Assembly: GCF_030378205.1 (NCBI RefSeq)
Contig: NZ_CP127385.1
Location: 3,946,001 to 4,010,000 of the forward strand
DNA: 64,000 bases
From: Bradyrhizobium sp. NP1
Lineage (GTDB): Bacteria; Pseudomonadota; Alphaproteobacteria; Rhizobiales; Xanthobacteraceae
Direction of reading: 5' to 3'
Shown: positions 48,043 through 61,195 of the stretch, one piece after another
Position numbering within the stretch: the first letter of the stretch is position 1
Layout of the letters: the number at the start of each line of letters is the position of its first letter
Made by a program: the position numbers and the translations under genes
Notes under the pieces: generated by a model
What the model was told of the DNA's origin: nothing
Seen by the model: the letters and a program-made list of their open reading frames with translations, nothing else
The model's database searches: none

Positions 48043-48690
48043 ATGGCAAGGCTCCTGGTTGTGGAGGCATCACCCCGCCGCTCAGGCTCACGGTCGACGG
48101 ACGGCTGCCAGGTGTTTTTGGACGCACTGGCGCGCCAGCGCAGCGACCTCGTGATCGACTGGCTCGACCTTTGGGCGGCTGGTCTGCCCGAATTCGAGCA
48201 CGCCACCATCGCGGCGAAATATGCCAGGCTCGCCGGCCGCCCCTTCGATGCGGCAGAAGAGAAAGCCTGGGACACGATCGGCGCCATCGTCGGTCAGCTC
48301 AAGGCAGCCGACGCGGTCGTGATCGCGACCCCGATGTGGAATTTTGGCATTCCCTACAAGCTGAAGCACTGGATCGACCTGATCACCCAGCCCGGCCTCA
48401 CCTTCTCGTTCTCGCCCGACATCGGCTACCGGCCGCTGCTGTCAGCCAGGCCGACGCTCGTCATTCTGGCCAGCGCCGGCGATTATTCTGATGGCCCGAG
48501 TTTTGGGCGGCCGGATCTCGCGACGCCATACCTGAAGGCCGCGCTCGGCTTCATCGGCTTGGCCGATCCGATCTTTGTACCTATTGGCCCGACCATCGGC
48601 GCGGCCGACAAAGTCGAGGCCGGTCGCGAACGCGCCTTGGCGCCTCTCGCAGCGCTGGCGCAGACCTTCATGGGCCGGCGTGCGGCATGA
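48043..48690 (+). CDS. FMN-dependent NADH-azoreductase (AzoR-like)
   Basis: From the ATG at 48043, after GGAGG, the product has 215 residues of flavodoxin-like fold: LLVVEASPRRSGSRSTDGCQ (FMN phosphate site), MWNFGIPYKLKHWIDL (matching the P-M-x-N-F-x-I-P motif) and ILASAGDYSDGPSF. It reduces azo dyes or quinones with NADH. It is the first gene of an operon with the SMR gene and is probably controlled by the divergent MarR. Confidence 0.88.
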   Translation: MARLLVVEASPRRSGSRSTDGCQVFLDALARQRSDLVIDWLDLWAAGLPEFEHATIAAKYARLAGRPFDAAEEKAWDTIGAIVGQLKAADAVVIATPMWNFGIPYKLKHWIDLITQPGLTFSFSPDIGYRPLLSARPTLVILASAGDYSDGPSFGRPDLATPYLKAALGFIGLADPIFVPIGPTIGAADKVEAGRERALAPLAALAQTFMGRRAA

Positions 48691-49010
48691 GCGCAACGCT
48701 GGGATGGCTGTGCCTGGTGGCCTCGGGCCTGACCGACGTCGCCTGGGCGATCGCGATGAAGAAGGCGGCGGGCTCGGCCCATCATGGCTGGACGTTCGCC
48801 TCGCTGGTGCTGCTGGCGCTCTTTGTGCTGTTGCTGACGAAAGCGCTGCAGGTGCTGCCGCTCGGCACCGCCTATGCCGTCTGGACCGGGATCGGCGCCA
48901 TCGGCACGGTCGGCGCCGGCATCATCCTGTTCGGCGAGCCGGCGACTGCCGCGCGGCTCTGCTTCATCGGCCTCGTGCTCGCGGGGATCGTCGGCCTGAA
49001 GCTGACCTGA
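48687..49010 (+). CDS. SMR-family transporter (Gdx/SugE-like) with Asp in place of the key Glu
   Basis: The 107-residue product has four membrane helices and the SugE/Gdx signature LPLGTAYAVWTGIGAIGT. In Gdx proteins the proton/substrate-coupling Glu lies in AGLLEVVWA; here the aligned stretch is ASGLTDVAWA, so the residue is Asp (position 17). The start overlaps the azoreductase stop by four bases. It may export guanidinium or another cation, or a product of the azoreductase. Confidence 0.85.
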   Translation: MSATLGWLCLVASGLTDVAWAIAMKKAAGSAHHGWTFASLVLLALFVLLLTKALQVLPLGTAYAVWTGIGAIGTVGAGIILFGEPATAARLCFIGLVLAGIVGLKLT

Positions 49011-49013
49011 CCG

Positions 49014-53162
<4,149 letters not shown>

Positions 53163-53166
<4 letters not shown>

Positions 53167-54437
53167 CGGGAACCCTCCCGAGTGAGAGAAAAGGGATTGC
53201 CGACCAGCCCCTCGATGGTGGCGACCGCGACATGGAAATTCTGCTGCGCTTCCTGCTCGCGCAGCCGCGCTTGCGCGACACTGGCCTGCGCGTCCAGCAC
53301 CTCGAGCAGCGAAAAGCGCCCCTGCCCGTAACCCTCAGCGATCGCATCCGCCGCCTGGCGTGATTTCGGAATTGCCTGCTCGCGCAGAACCTTGAGTTCG
53401 CGCAGCGAACCCTGCAGCGCGTCATAGGCGCGGCCCGCGAGCACGATCAGCGCATTGCGGTTCGTCTCGCGTTCGGCGCGCGTCCTGGCGAGGCTTTCCT
53501 GTGCGGCGGCTATATTGCCCTGGTTCTGGTCGAAGATCGGGATTGGCACCGAGACCGACAGCCGCACGGCATCGTCGCGCGTCTCGCTGAAATGCCGCCA
53601 TCCGGCGCCGATCCTCACGTCCGGATAGGGTTTCAGCCGCGCCAGCAGCAGTTCGGCATTGCGCTGGGCATAGACCGCGGTCCAGCGCGCGAGTTGCGGA
53701 TTGGCGTCGATCGCAGCCACCACGGTTGCGAACGAGGACGGACGCCCGGTCGCATCGAGCAGTCCGCCGACGGAAGCGAATTTCGGCTGCGCGTCGCCCA
53801 TCAGCACCGCGAGCTCGCGCCGCGCGCTGGCGAGCGCCGCGCGGCTGCGTTCGAGGTCCGCCTTCACCAGCGCCGAGGCCACCTCGGCCCGTCCGGTCTC
53901 GGCGGGCGACGACGCGCCGGCATCGACACGCCGCTGCAACAGCGGCGTCAGGCGATCGATGGCGGCGACCTGCTCCTCCAGGATCTGGATCCGCCGCTGC
54001 GTGCCGAGCACGCCGACGAAGGCGATGGCGGTTTCCGACAGCACTTCGAGCCGCACCGCCTGGCGCTGGATCGCGGCCGCCTCGACACCGGCTTCGCCGG
54101 CCGCAATTCGCGCGTCGCGCTTGCCGAACAGCTCGACCACCTGGCTGATCTGCAGTGTGGTCTCGGCCGCGCGGGTGCCGCGATGGATGCCGGAGCCGAA
54201 GGAATTGTCCTGTTCGTATGATAGTTCGGGGTTGATGAGCGCGCCGGCCTGCCGGCGTTGGCCGGACGCGACGCCGATATCGCGCTCGGCGGCGCTAAGC
54301 CGCGGGCTGGCCGCGAGCGCGCGCGTGAGCGCCGTTTTCAGCGTCAGGGTTTGCGCATGCGAGGTACCCGCCATGTGCGGGGCCGCCAGCACGGCCAGCA
54401 CGCACGCCATGCGCGCGGCAAAGCCTTTGACAGTCAT
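53163..54437 (-). CDS. TolC-like outer-membrane channel (CzcC-type)
   Basis: The 424-residue product has a signal peptide (ending TSHAQTL) and two repeats of the TolC helical/strand domain: LINPELSYEQDNSFGSG and GRAYDALQGSLRELKVL. It completes the tripartite CzcCBA pump; the four-base overlap with the adaptor gene (ATGA) shows co-translation. Confidence 0.9.
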
Positions 54438-54490
54438 GATGGACCTGAAGTTCGAAAGCGTTCGGGCGCATTCGCGCCCGGCGGATCAAA

Positions 54491-54853
54491 TCAGGTCAGG
54501 TGTTTTGGCGGGGGCGTATCGATCCCCACCGCATGCTCGCCCTGTTGCGCGCGCGGCTGCGGCAGCATCACTGCGTCAGGCTCGACCAGGGCCGCTGCCA
54601 CAACCGGCGCCGGCATCGTCACCTGGAAGCAGCCGTGACAGTGATGCTCGGCGGCCAGCCCCCTGGCGCCATGGTCCGCATCCTTGACGGGTGACATTGC
54701 TACCGCGGCGCTGCCCAACGGACTGCTTACGTCGATCTCGCAGACGCCATGCAGCGCGCCGGCGAAAAGATACATGACCATCACGAATCCAGCCGCAATC
54801 CGGCGCAATGGGCGCAGGTGGCGGGCGCGGAATATGGTGGCGAACGGCGTCAC
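54491..54853 (-). CDS. His/Cys-rich small protein preceding the efflux operon
   Basis: The 120-residue product has one hydrophobic segment (about 18-36, IAAGFVMVMYLFAGALHGVC) and then a periplasmic part with AEHHCHGCFQVTMPAP, a likely metal-binding cluster, and a C-terminal Pro/His end. It resembles DUF2946-type proteins found next to copper and other metal efflux genes. It starts 416 bases before the czcC start, on the same strand, so it is probably the first gene of the operon. Confidence 0.65.
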   Translation of the reverse strand: MTPFATIFRARHLRPLRRIAAGFVMVMYLFAGALHGVCEIDVSSPLGSAAVAMSPVKDADHGARGLAAEHHCHGCFQVTMPAPVVAAALVEPDAVMLPQPRAQQGEHAVGIDTPPPKHLT

Positions 54854-54971
54854 GACGGCCCGACTAGCATGGTCCGGCGCCGCAAGTCGATGCGCAATAA
54901 TGTAACATCAACAGGCCACTACAGCGTGGTGGCACTAAGTCGAATCGCTATCGCGCTTTAGCTCGTTGTTT

Positions 54972-55020
54972 GCGCATGATCTTTTCGGAAAGCCGCTGCG
55001 CACTTTTCCGGATCATGCGC
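54972..55020. repeat. Bradyrhizobium-type extragenic palindrome
   Basis: GCGCATGATC at 54972-54981 pairs with GATCATGCGC at 55011-55020, and inner CGGAAA with TTTCCG. I recall this palindrome (GCATGATC...GATCATGC) in many copies in Bradyrhizobium genomes. It overlaps the crotonase stop codon by one base and probably acts as its terminator. Confidence 0.75.
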
Positions 55021-55826
55021 TAGCGTCCCCTGAAGCGCGCCTTGCGCTTGCCGAGAAAGGCTTCCACGGCTTCCCTGTGATCATCGGTCTGGCTTGCGAG
55101 TGCGAACTGATCGACATCCATGTGGCTGGCCAGATCGTCGAGCGCGTGCGCGATCCGGTTGACGGTCAACTTCGTCATCGCGACCGAGATCGGCGGCTGT
55201 CGCGCCACCTTTTCCGCCAGCAGCATCGCCGCCGCGAAGGCCCCGCCGGGTTCCGCGACTTCCTCGACCAGGCCCCAGTCATGAGCCTGCTCGGCCGAAA
55301 TGCGCTCATCGGCGAGGATGACCGCCTGTTTCGTCCGCGCCGGTCCCATCAAGTGCAGCATGCGCGGCACGCTCTGCCAGCTCATGTTCATGCCGAGCCC
55401 GATCTCGGGCACGCGCAAATGTGCGTTGCGCGCCATCACGCGGAAATCGAGCGCGACCGCAAGCGCGACGCCACCGCCGATGCAGAAGCCCTCGATCGCG
55501 CCGATCGTGACCTGCTCCATCTCCTGCCAGGCTCGCGTCAGCCGCGGCCCGAGCTTCAAATGCCGGCGCAAGGAGCCGATATCCATGGTCCGGCGCGAGC
55601 GGCCCTCGGGGTCCTTCAGGTCGAAGCCGGCGGAAAACGCCTTGGCGTTGCCGGCGAGCACGACCACCGAGGTGTCGCCGTCATCCTCGAAGCTGCGCGC
55701 GGCCGTGGTGAGCTGCCGCATCGCCTCCGGCGACAGCGCGTTGATGCCGTCGCCGCGGTCGAACCGCGCCACCGCGATCCGTCCCTCCGGGCCAAGCCCC
55801 TTTTCGATCGTCACGAAATCCGGCAT
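55020..55826 (-). CDS. Enoyl-CoA hydratase/isomerase family protein
   Basis: From the ATG at 55826, after GGAGG, the product has 268 residues. Crotonase motifs: AFSAGFDLKDPEGRS (first oxyanion Gly region), then IEGFCIGGGVALAVALDFRV (second oxyanion) and PEIGLGMNMSWQSVPRM. The second catalytic Glu of true hydratases is not obvious, so an isomerase or dehalogenase-type reaction is possible. The gene is divergent from the nitrile hydratase operon. Confidence 0.87.
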   Translation of the reverse strand: MPDFVTIEKGLGPEGRIAVARFDRGDGINALSPEAMRQLTTAARSFEDDGDTSVVVLAGNAKAFSAGFDLKDPEGRSRRTMDIGSLRRHLKLGPRLTRAWQEMEQVTIGAIEGFCIGGGVALAVALDFRVMARNAHLRVPEIGLGMNMSWQSVPRMLHLMGPARTKQAVILADERISAEQAHDWGLVEEVAEPGGAFAAAMLLAEKVARQPPISVAMTKLTVNRIAHALDDLASHMDVDQFALASQTDDHREAVEAFLGKRKARFRGR

Positions 55827-55945
55827 CGGCCGCCTCCCCTGCTTTTTTCGAACGTTAGCGCACAAAGCCCGTCGCGAACATGTGTCGTGCCATGCATGGA
55901 GCGCGCCTCGACATCAGCCTGCCGTTCCGCCTATTCTTTCCAGCC

Positions 55946-56575
55946 ATGACCGGGCACGACCACGACCATCACCACCACGACCATTCCGAACTGTCGGAGA
56001 CCGAGCTTCGCGTGCGCGCGCTGGAAAGCGTGCTCACCGAAAAGGGCTATGTCGATCCGGCCTCGCTCGATCTTCTGATCGAGCTCTACGAGAAGAAGAT
56101 CGGCCCGCGCAATGGCATCCGTGTCGTTGCAAAAGCCTGGTCCGATCCGGCCTATCAGGCGCGTCTCCTCAAGGACGCCACGGCCGCGATGGCCGAGCTC
56201 GACTATGCCGGCCGCCAGGGCGAGCACATGGTCGTGGTCGAGAATACGCCCGAGGTGCACAACATGGTCGTGTGCACGCTGTGCTCCTGCTATCCGCATC
56301 CGGTGCTGGGGCTGCCGCCGGTCTGGTACAAATCCGCGCCCTACCGTTCGCGCGCCGTGTCCGATCCGCGCGGCGTGCTGAAGGATTTTGGCGTGACCCT
56401 GCCCGCGACGACGAAAATCCGCGTCTGGGATTCCACCGCCGAAGTCCGCTACCTCGTGCTGCCGATGCGCCCGAACGGCACGGAAGGCTGGACCGCCGAA
56501 CAGCTCGCCGAGCTCGTCACGCGCGACAGCATGATCGGCACGGGCTTGCCGAAACAGCCGGGCGAGGTCAGCTAG
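55946..56575 (+). CDS. nthA: Nitrile hydratase alpha subunit, cobalt type
   Basis: The ATG at 55946 gives 209 residues. The metal-binding motif [17 protein letters not shown] carries Thr between the cysteines (CTLCSC), the mark of cobalt-type enzymes; iron types have Ser. The N-terminus, [15 protein letters not shown], is His/Asp-rich and probably binds metal. The rest, [20 protein letters not shown] to [14 protein letters not shown], is the standard alpha subunit. It hydrates nitriles to amides together with the beta subunit. Three genes overlap or abut: alpha, beta, accessory. Confidence 0.95.
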   Translation: MTGHDHDHHHHDHSELSETELRVRALESVLTEKGYVDPASLDLLIELYEKKIGPRNGIRVVAKAWSDPAYQARLLKDATAAMAELDYAGRQGEHMVVVENTPEVHNMVVCTLCSCYPHPVLGLPPVWYKSAPYRSRAVSDPRGVLKDFGVTLPATTKIRVWDSTAEVRYLVLPMRPNGTEGWTAEQLAELVTRDSMIGTGLPKQPGEVS

Positions 56576-57235
56576 ATGGACGGCGCGCATGACATGGGCG
56601 GCGTCAAGGGTTTTGGCCCCGTCGTGCCCGAGCCGAATGAGCCGGTGTTCCATGCCGATTGGGAACGCCGTGCCTTCGCGCTGACGGTCGCGATGGCGCG
56701 TCCCGGCGGCTGGAATATCGACATGTCGCGCTTTGCGCGCGAGAACCGGCCGCCCGCGGATTATCTCGGCAAGAGCTATTACGAGATCTGGCTCGCGGGG
56801 CTGGAGACCCTGACGCTCGAGCGTGGCCTCGTGACGCGTGAGGAGATCGAGGCCGGCAAGGTATTGGTGGCCGCAAAGTCCGGTGTGAAACCGATCGCGC
56901 CGCAGGAAGTTTCGCCGGCAATCCGCAAGGGCGGCCCGACCGAGCGCGCGCCGGGCGCCCCTGCCCTGTTTGCGGTCGGCGACACCGTGCGGATGAAGGA
57001 TATCCACCCGAAGACGCACACCCGCCTGCCGCATTATGTCCGCGGCCACCTCGGGACCATCGAGCACAATCACGGCTGCCATGTGTTTCCCGATCTCAAT
57101 TCGCAGGGCAAGGGCGAGAACCCGCAATGGCTCTACACCGTGCGCTTCGATGGGCCGGAGCTGTGGGGGGCGGACAGCGATCCGACGCTGAGCGTCTCGG
57201 TCGATGCCTGGGAATCCTACCTGGAGCGTCCCTGA
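56576..57235 (+). CDS. nthB: Nitrile hydratase beta subunit
   Basis: The 219-residue product starts directly after the alpha stop. MDGAHDMGGVKGFGPVVPEP is the typical beta N-terminus. The C-terminal SH3-like barrel reads FAVGDTVRMKDIHPKTHTRL, then YVRGHLGTIEHNHGCHVFPD and LYTVRFDGPELWG. It completes the active site of the alpha subunit. Confidence 0.95.
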   Translation: MDGAHDMGGVKGFGPVVPEPNEPVFHADWERRAFALTVAMARPGGWNIDMSRFARENRPPADYLGKSYYEIWLAGLETLTLERGLVTREEIEAGKVLVAAKSGVKPIAPQEVSPAIRKGGPTERAPGAPALFAVGDTVRMKDIHPKTHTRLPHYVRGHLGTIEHNHGCHVFPDLNSQGKGENPQWLYTVRFDGPELWGADSDPTLSVSVDAWESYLERP

Positions 57236-57621
57236 TGGCTCTCACGCCGCAACAGGCGATGCGCGCCGCCGTCGCGGTGCCCGGCGTGCCGCGCGACGCC
57301 GACGGCCCCGTGTTCAGAGAACCGTGGGAGGCACGCGCCTTTGCGATGGCGCTCACGCTGCATGAAGCGGGCGTTTTCACGTGGAAGGAATGGGCCGAGG
57401 CGCTCGGCGCTGAGATCAAGCGCGCGCAGGCCGGGGGCGACCCCGACACCGGCGAGACCTATTACAGCCATTGGCTCGCGACACTGGAGCGGCTGGTTGC
57501 GGCCAAGGGCGTCGCGACCTCTGACATCCTGCACCGCTACCGCGATGCCTGGGATCATGCCGCCGACCGCACGCCGCATGGCCAGCCGATCGAGCTGACG
57601 CCAGACGATTTTGGTTATTGA
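57235..57621 (+). CDS. Nitrile hydratase accessory (activator) protein
   Basis: The 128-residue product starts in a TGATG overlap with the beta gene. [20 protein letters not shown], then [14 protein letters not shown] and [16 protein letters not shown] match the small activator of cobalt-type enzymes, which is related to the N-terminal half of the beta subunit. It helps deliver cobalt to the alpha subunit by subunit swapping. Confidence 0.9.
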   Translation: MALTPQQAMRAAVAVPGVPRDADGPVFREPWEARAFAMALTLHEAGVFTWKEWAEALGAEIKRAQAGGDPDTGETYYSHWLATLERLVAAKGVATSDILHRYRDAWDHAADRTPHGQPIELTPDDFGY

Positions 57622-58331
57622 CTGCTGGCAAGGTATTCCCGCCAACCCTTGGCGCGCAGGCTGCAGGCCGGACATTCACCGCAGCCAAAACCCCAGTCAT
57701 GCTGCGCCCCGCGCTCGCCGAGATAACAGGTGTGCGAATGCTCTCGGATGAGACCAACGAGCCCCTCCCCGCCGAGATCATGCGCGAGCTTCCAGGTCGC
57801 GGCCTTGTCGATCCACATCAACGGCGTGTGCAGCTCGAATTGTCTGGCCATGCCGAGGCTGAGCGCGCTCTCAAGCGCGCGCATGGTATCATTGCGACAA
57901 TCGGGATAGCCGGAATAGTCCGTCTCGCACATGCCGCCGACCAGATGGCGGATGCCGCGGCGGTAGGCGAGCGCCGCCGCAAAGGTCAGGAACACGAGGT
58001 TGCGGCCAGGCACGAAGGTGTTCGGCAGGCCGTCCTTGCCCATCTCGATCGCGACGTCGCGCGTCAGCGCGGTGTCGGAGACTTCGGCAAGCGTCGGGAT
58101 CGCGAGCGTGTGGCCGTCGCCCAGCCTGGCCGCCCAGTCCGGCCGCAGCGCGCGGATGCCGGCAATGAGCCGCGCGCGGCAGTCGAGCTCGATCGCATGG
58201 CGCTGGCCATAGTCGAAACCGATGGTCTCGACGCGGGCAAAGCGCTCAAGCGCCCAGGCCAGGCAGGTGGTGGAATCCTGGCCGCCGGAAAACAGGACGA
58301 GCGCGGTTTCGGACTTGGCTTGATCGGTCAT
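57615..58331 (-). CDS. queC: 7-cyano-7-deazaguanine synthase
   Basis: The 238-residue product has the PP-loop [20 protein letters not shown] and the zinc-binding Cys cluster [17 protein letters not shown]. It converts CDG to preQ0 in queuosine synthesis. [20 protein letters not shown] and [19 protein letters not shown] also fit. Its 3' end overlaps that of the nitrile hydratase accessory gene by seven bases (convergent). Confidence 0.96.
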   Translation of the reverse strand: MTDQAKSETALVLFSGGQDSTTCLAWALERFARVETIGFDYGQRHAIELDCRARLIAGIRALRPDWAARLGDGHTLAIPTLAEVSDTALTRDVAIEMGKDGLPNTFVPGRNLVFLTFAAALAYRRGIRHLVGGMCETDYSGYPDCRNDTMRALESALSLGMARQFELHTPLMWIDKAATWKLAHDLGGEGLVGLIREHSHTCYLGERGAQHDWGFGCGECPACSLRAKGWREYLASSQ

Positions 58332-58458
58332 GGCAAGCGTTTAGCACCCCCCCGACGATCAGGCCAAGCGGTGGAAATCGCGTGAGCCGTGCGCGTTGCG
58401 CTGGGCTCGATGCGCGCGATGCGGCATAACAGGGAAAATCCCGACAAACGGTAATGGC

Positions 58459-59304
58459 ATGAAACCTTCCCGCGACATTTCAGGGCTGATCGAGGTGATG
58501 GCGGCGCTGCGCACGCCTGTGACCGGCTGCCCATGGGACCTCGAACAGGATTTTTCGAGCATCGCTCCCTACACCATCGAGGAAGCTTACGAGGTGGCGG
58601 ACGCGATCGCACGCGGCGACCTCGACGACCTCAAGGACGAGCTCGGCGATCTCCTGCTCCAGGTGGTCTATCACGCCCGCATGGCGGAGGAGGAAAAGGC
58701 TTTCGACTTCGGCGACGTGGTCGAGTCCATCACGCGGAAAATGATCCGGCGCCATCCGCATGTGTTCGGCGACGAGAACGGCGCGGTGACGTCACAGCAC
58801 GTCGCCTCCAACTGGCAGCGCATCAAGGCCGAGGAAAAGGCCGAGCGCGCCGCGCGACGACCAGCGGAAGAGAGCACGCACACCTCGCTGCTGGCGAGCG
58901 TCAAGGCGGGCCAGCCGGCGCTTGCGCGTGCGCTGGAGCTGCAGCGCAAGGCCTCCACCGTCGGCTTCGACTGGAACGACCCGCGTGCGGTGCTGGCGAA
59001 GATCCGCGAGGAAGCCGACGAGATCGAGGCTGCTCTCGACCGCAATGACAAGGCCGAGATGTTCGAGGAGACCGGCGATCTCCTGTTCGTGCTGGTTAAC
59101 CTCGCGCGACATGTCGGCGCCAATCCCGAAATGGCGCTGCGCGCGGCGAATGCGAAGTTCGAACGGCGCTTCGCCTATATCGAGCGTGCGCTGGCGGCAA
59201 AGGGACGGACGCTCGAGGGCGCGACGCTGGAGGAAATGGATGCGCTCTGGAACGAGGCAAAGGGGAAGGAAGCTCCCTCGTCGTCCGGGCCAGGCGAGCG
59301 ATAG
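58459..59304 (+). CDS. mazG: Nucleoside triphosphate pyrophosphohydrolase
   Basis: From the ATG at 58459 the product has 281 residues: TPVTGCPWDLEQDFSSIAPY, then ELGDLLLQVVYHARMAEEE (metal-binding EExxD-type pattern), repeated as FEETGDLLFVLVNLARH. This is the two-domain MazG that hydrolyses non-canonical and excess NTPs. Confidence 0.95.
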   Translation: MKPSRDISGLIEVMAALRTPVTGCPWDLEQDFSSIAPYTIEEAYEVADAIARGDLDDLKDELGDLLLQVVYHARMAEEEKAFDFGDVVESITRKMIRRHPHVFGDENGAVTSQHVASNWQRIKAEEKAERAARRPAEESTHTSLLASVKAGQPALARALELQRKASTVGFDWNDPRAVLAKIREEADEIEAALDRNDKAEMFEETGDLLFVLVNLARHVGANPEMALRAANAKFERRFAYIERALAAKGRTLEGATLEEMDALWNEAKGKEAPSSSGPGER

Positions 59305-59331
59305 CGAGCGCCGAGCCGAGGCGACAATTCT

Positions 59332-60711
59332 TCACGTCCCGTGCGGGACGGCATCAAACCGGCTGACCACGATGTCGCGCTTGGTCTCGTCGACCCGCAC
59401 CGTCATGTCGAAGCGGCCGTCCTTGAGCTTCTTGTCGAGCACCTCGGCGTTGCGATGCAGCCAGGAGATGCCGGCGCCGTCGGAGGCATCGATCGAGAGC
59501 GCAAGTGTTGCGCGCGTGGCGGCGAGCCGGTCCTCGATCGCCTGGAGCAATTCGTCGATCCCCTCCCCGGTCGCGGCTGACGCCAGGAGGCATGGCCGCT
59601 CCGGCGGCCGGCGCGCGGCGATGTTGCGCAAATTCTCGCGCTCCTCGGGCGAGAAGCGGTCGATCTTGTTCCAGACCTCGATGATGCGCGATCCGGCATC
59701 GGGATCGATGCCGAGCTGGCGCAGCACCGCCTCGACGTCGTGTTCCTGCGCCTCCGCATCCTCATGCGAGATATCACGGACATGCAGGATCAGGTCGGCC
59801 TCCAGCACCTCTTCCAGGGTGGCGCGGAAGGCGGCGACGAGCTGCGTCGGCAGGTTCGAGATGAAACCGACCGTATCCGACAGCATGGCCTTGCCGCCAT
59901 GCGGCAGGCTCAGCGCGCGCAGCGTCGGATCAAGCGTTGCGAACAACATGTCGGCCGCCTGCACATCCGCGCGCGTCAGGCGGTTGAACAGCGTCGACTT
60001 GCCGGCATTGGTGTAGCCGACCAGCGCCACGACGCGGTACGGCACGCGCTGGCGGCCGGCGCGGTGCAGGCGCCGCGTCGCCTGAACCTTTTTCAACTCG
60101 TTTTCCAGCCGCGTGATGCGATCGCCGATCAGGCGTCGGTCAGCCTCGATCTGGGTTTCGCCGGGACCGCCCATGAAGCCGAAGCCGCCGCGCTGGCGTT
60201 CGAGGTGGGTCCATGACCGCACCAGGCGGCTGCGTTGATAGTTGAGATGCGCGAGCTCGACCTGCAGCGCGCCCTCCTTGGTCTTGGCGCGGCGGCCGAA
60301 GATTTCCAGGATCAGGCCGGTGCGGTCGAGAACCTTGGTATTCCAGGCCTTCTCCAGATTGCGTTGCTGGATCGGCGAGAGCGCGCAATCCATCACCACG
60401 AGCTCGACGCCGTGGCCGGCGACAAGCCCGGTGATCTCCTCGACCTTGCCTTTGCCGAGGTAGGTGGCAGGCCTGATCTGGCTGATGGGCGCAACCAGCG
60501 CATCGACCACCGCTAGATCGATGGCGCGCGCAAGCCCGACCGCTTCGTCAAGCCGGGCCTCCGCATTACGCTGGACATGGGCTTCCGTTTGCGTCTCGGC
60601 GTCGCGCGAGCGCATCCGCAAGTAAGGGCCGATGACGATCACCCGCCCGGTGTCCTTGACCCCCGCCGACCGCGGACGGTCGGCTTCCCCTTCGAAATTA
60701 CGGGGTTCCAA
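59332..60711 (-). CDS. hflX: Ribosome-associated GTPase HflX
   Basis: The 459-residue product has the HflX N-terminal domain (ELVVMDCALSPIQQRNLEKA, then GGPGETQIEADRRLIGDRI) and a GTPase domain: VALVGYTNAGKSTLFNRLTR (P-loop), SDTVGFISNLPTQLVAAF (G3 with the Val typical of HflX) and VWNKIDRF. It splits stalled ribosomes under stress. It follows hfq by 12 bases in the same operon. Confidence 0.96.
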   Translation of the reverse strand: MEPRNFEGEADRPRSAGVKDTGRVIVIGPYLRMRSRDAETQTEAHVQRNAEARLDEAVGLARAIDLAVVDALVAPISQIRPATYLGKGKVEEITGLVAGHGVELVVMDCALSPIQQRNLEKAWNTKVLDRTGLILEIFGRRAKTKEGALQVELAHLNYQRSRLVRSWTHLERQRGGFGFMGGPGETQIEADRRLIGDRITRLENELKKVQATRRLHRAGRQRVPYRVVALVGYTNAGKSTLFNRLTRADVQAADMLFATLDPTLRALSLPHGGKAMLSDTVGFISNLPTQLVAAFRATLEEVLEADLILHVRDISHEDAEAQEHDVEAVLRQLGIDPDAGSRIIEVWNKIDRFSPEERENLRNIAARRPPERPCLLASAATGEGIDELLQAIEDRLAATRATLALSIDASDGAGISWLHRNAEVLDKKLKDGRFDMTVRVDETKRDIVVSRFDAVPHGT

Positions 60712-60723
60712 TCAGCTCACTCT

Positions 60724-60972
60724 TCAGGCCTGGGCGTCCTCGCCACTTTCGAACAACTGGATCGGAGCGCCCGGCATGATCGTCGAAATCGCATGCTTGT
60801 AGACAAGCTGCGAATGGCCGTCGCGCCGCAGCAGCAAACAGAAATTGTCGAACCAGGTGACAATCCCCTGCAATTTTACTCCGTTGACCAGAAAAATCGT
60901 CAGTGGCGTTTTGGTTTTACGAACGTGATTAAGGAAGGTGTCTTGTAAGTTCTGTGCGCGGTCTGCCGCCAT
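60724..60972 (-). CDS. hfq: RNA chaperone Hfq
   Basis: The 82-residue product has the Sm1 motif [20 protein letters not shown] and the Sm2 motif [13 protein letters not shown] (YKHA box), with a short C-terminal tail as in other alphaproteobacteria. It pairs small RNAs with mRNAs; in rhizobia it is needed for nif/fix regulation. Confidence 0.97.
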   Translation of the reverse strand: MAADRAQNLQDTFLNHVRKTKTPLTIFLVNGVKLQGIVTWFDNFCLLLRRDGHSQLVYKHAISTIMPGAPIQLFESGEDAQA

Positions 60973-61195
60973 TGTTGTTGTCCCGCTGTGATTCTTATTA
61001 TTTGGAAACCGGTTCCTGCCCTTTCGCGGAGCCTGCCCCGATTGCCTGCCTCCCTTGAGATCCCCCTCCGGGAGTTCCAGACGGAACGATTAGAAGGCAG
61101 GCGCGTATATTAGGCAAGCCGCTTCGCGCCTCAGCTCGGGTAAAGAGGTCCGTGATTCTACGGAAAACGCCGGAAAGAGATCAAATTTCTCCTCG
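60973..61195. other. Intergenic region between ntrX and hfq
   Basis: The region between the two minus-strand genes holds an inverted repeat GCCTGCCT (61044-61051) and AGGCAGGC (61095-61102), a candidate terminator for ntrX. The hfq promoter must also lie here. Confidence 0.4.

Noticed and set aside
58332..58458. A preQ1 riboswitch upstream of queC
   Set aside because: I could not find the compact hairpin and A-rich tail of a preQ1 aptamer in this short region.
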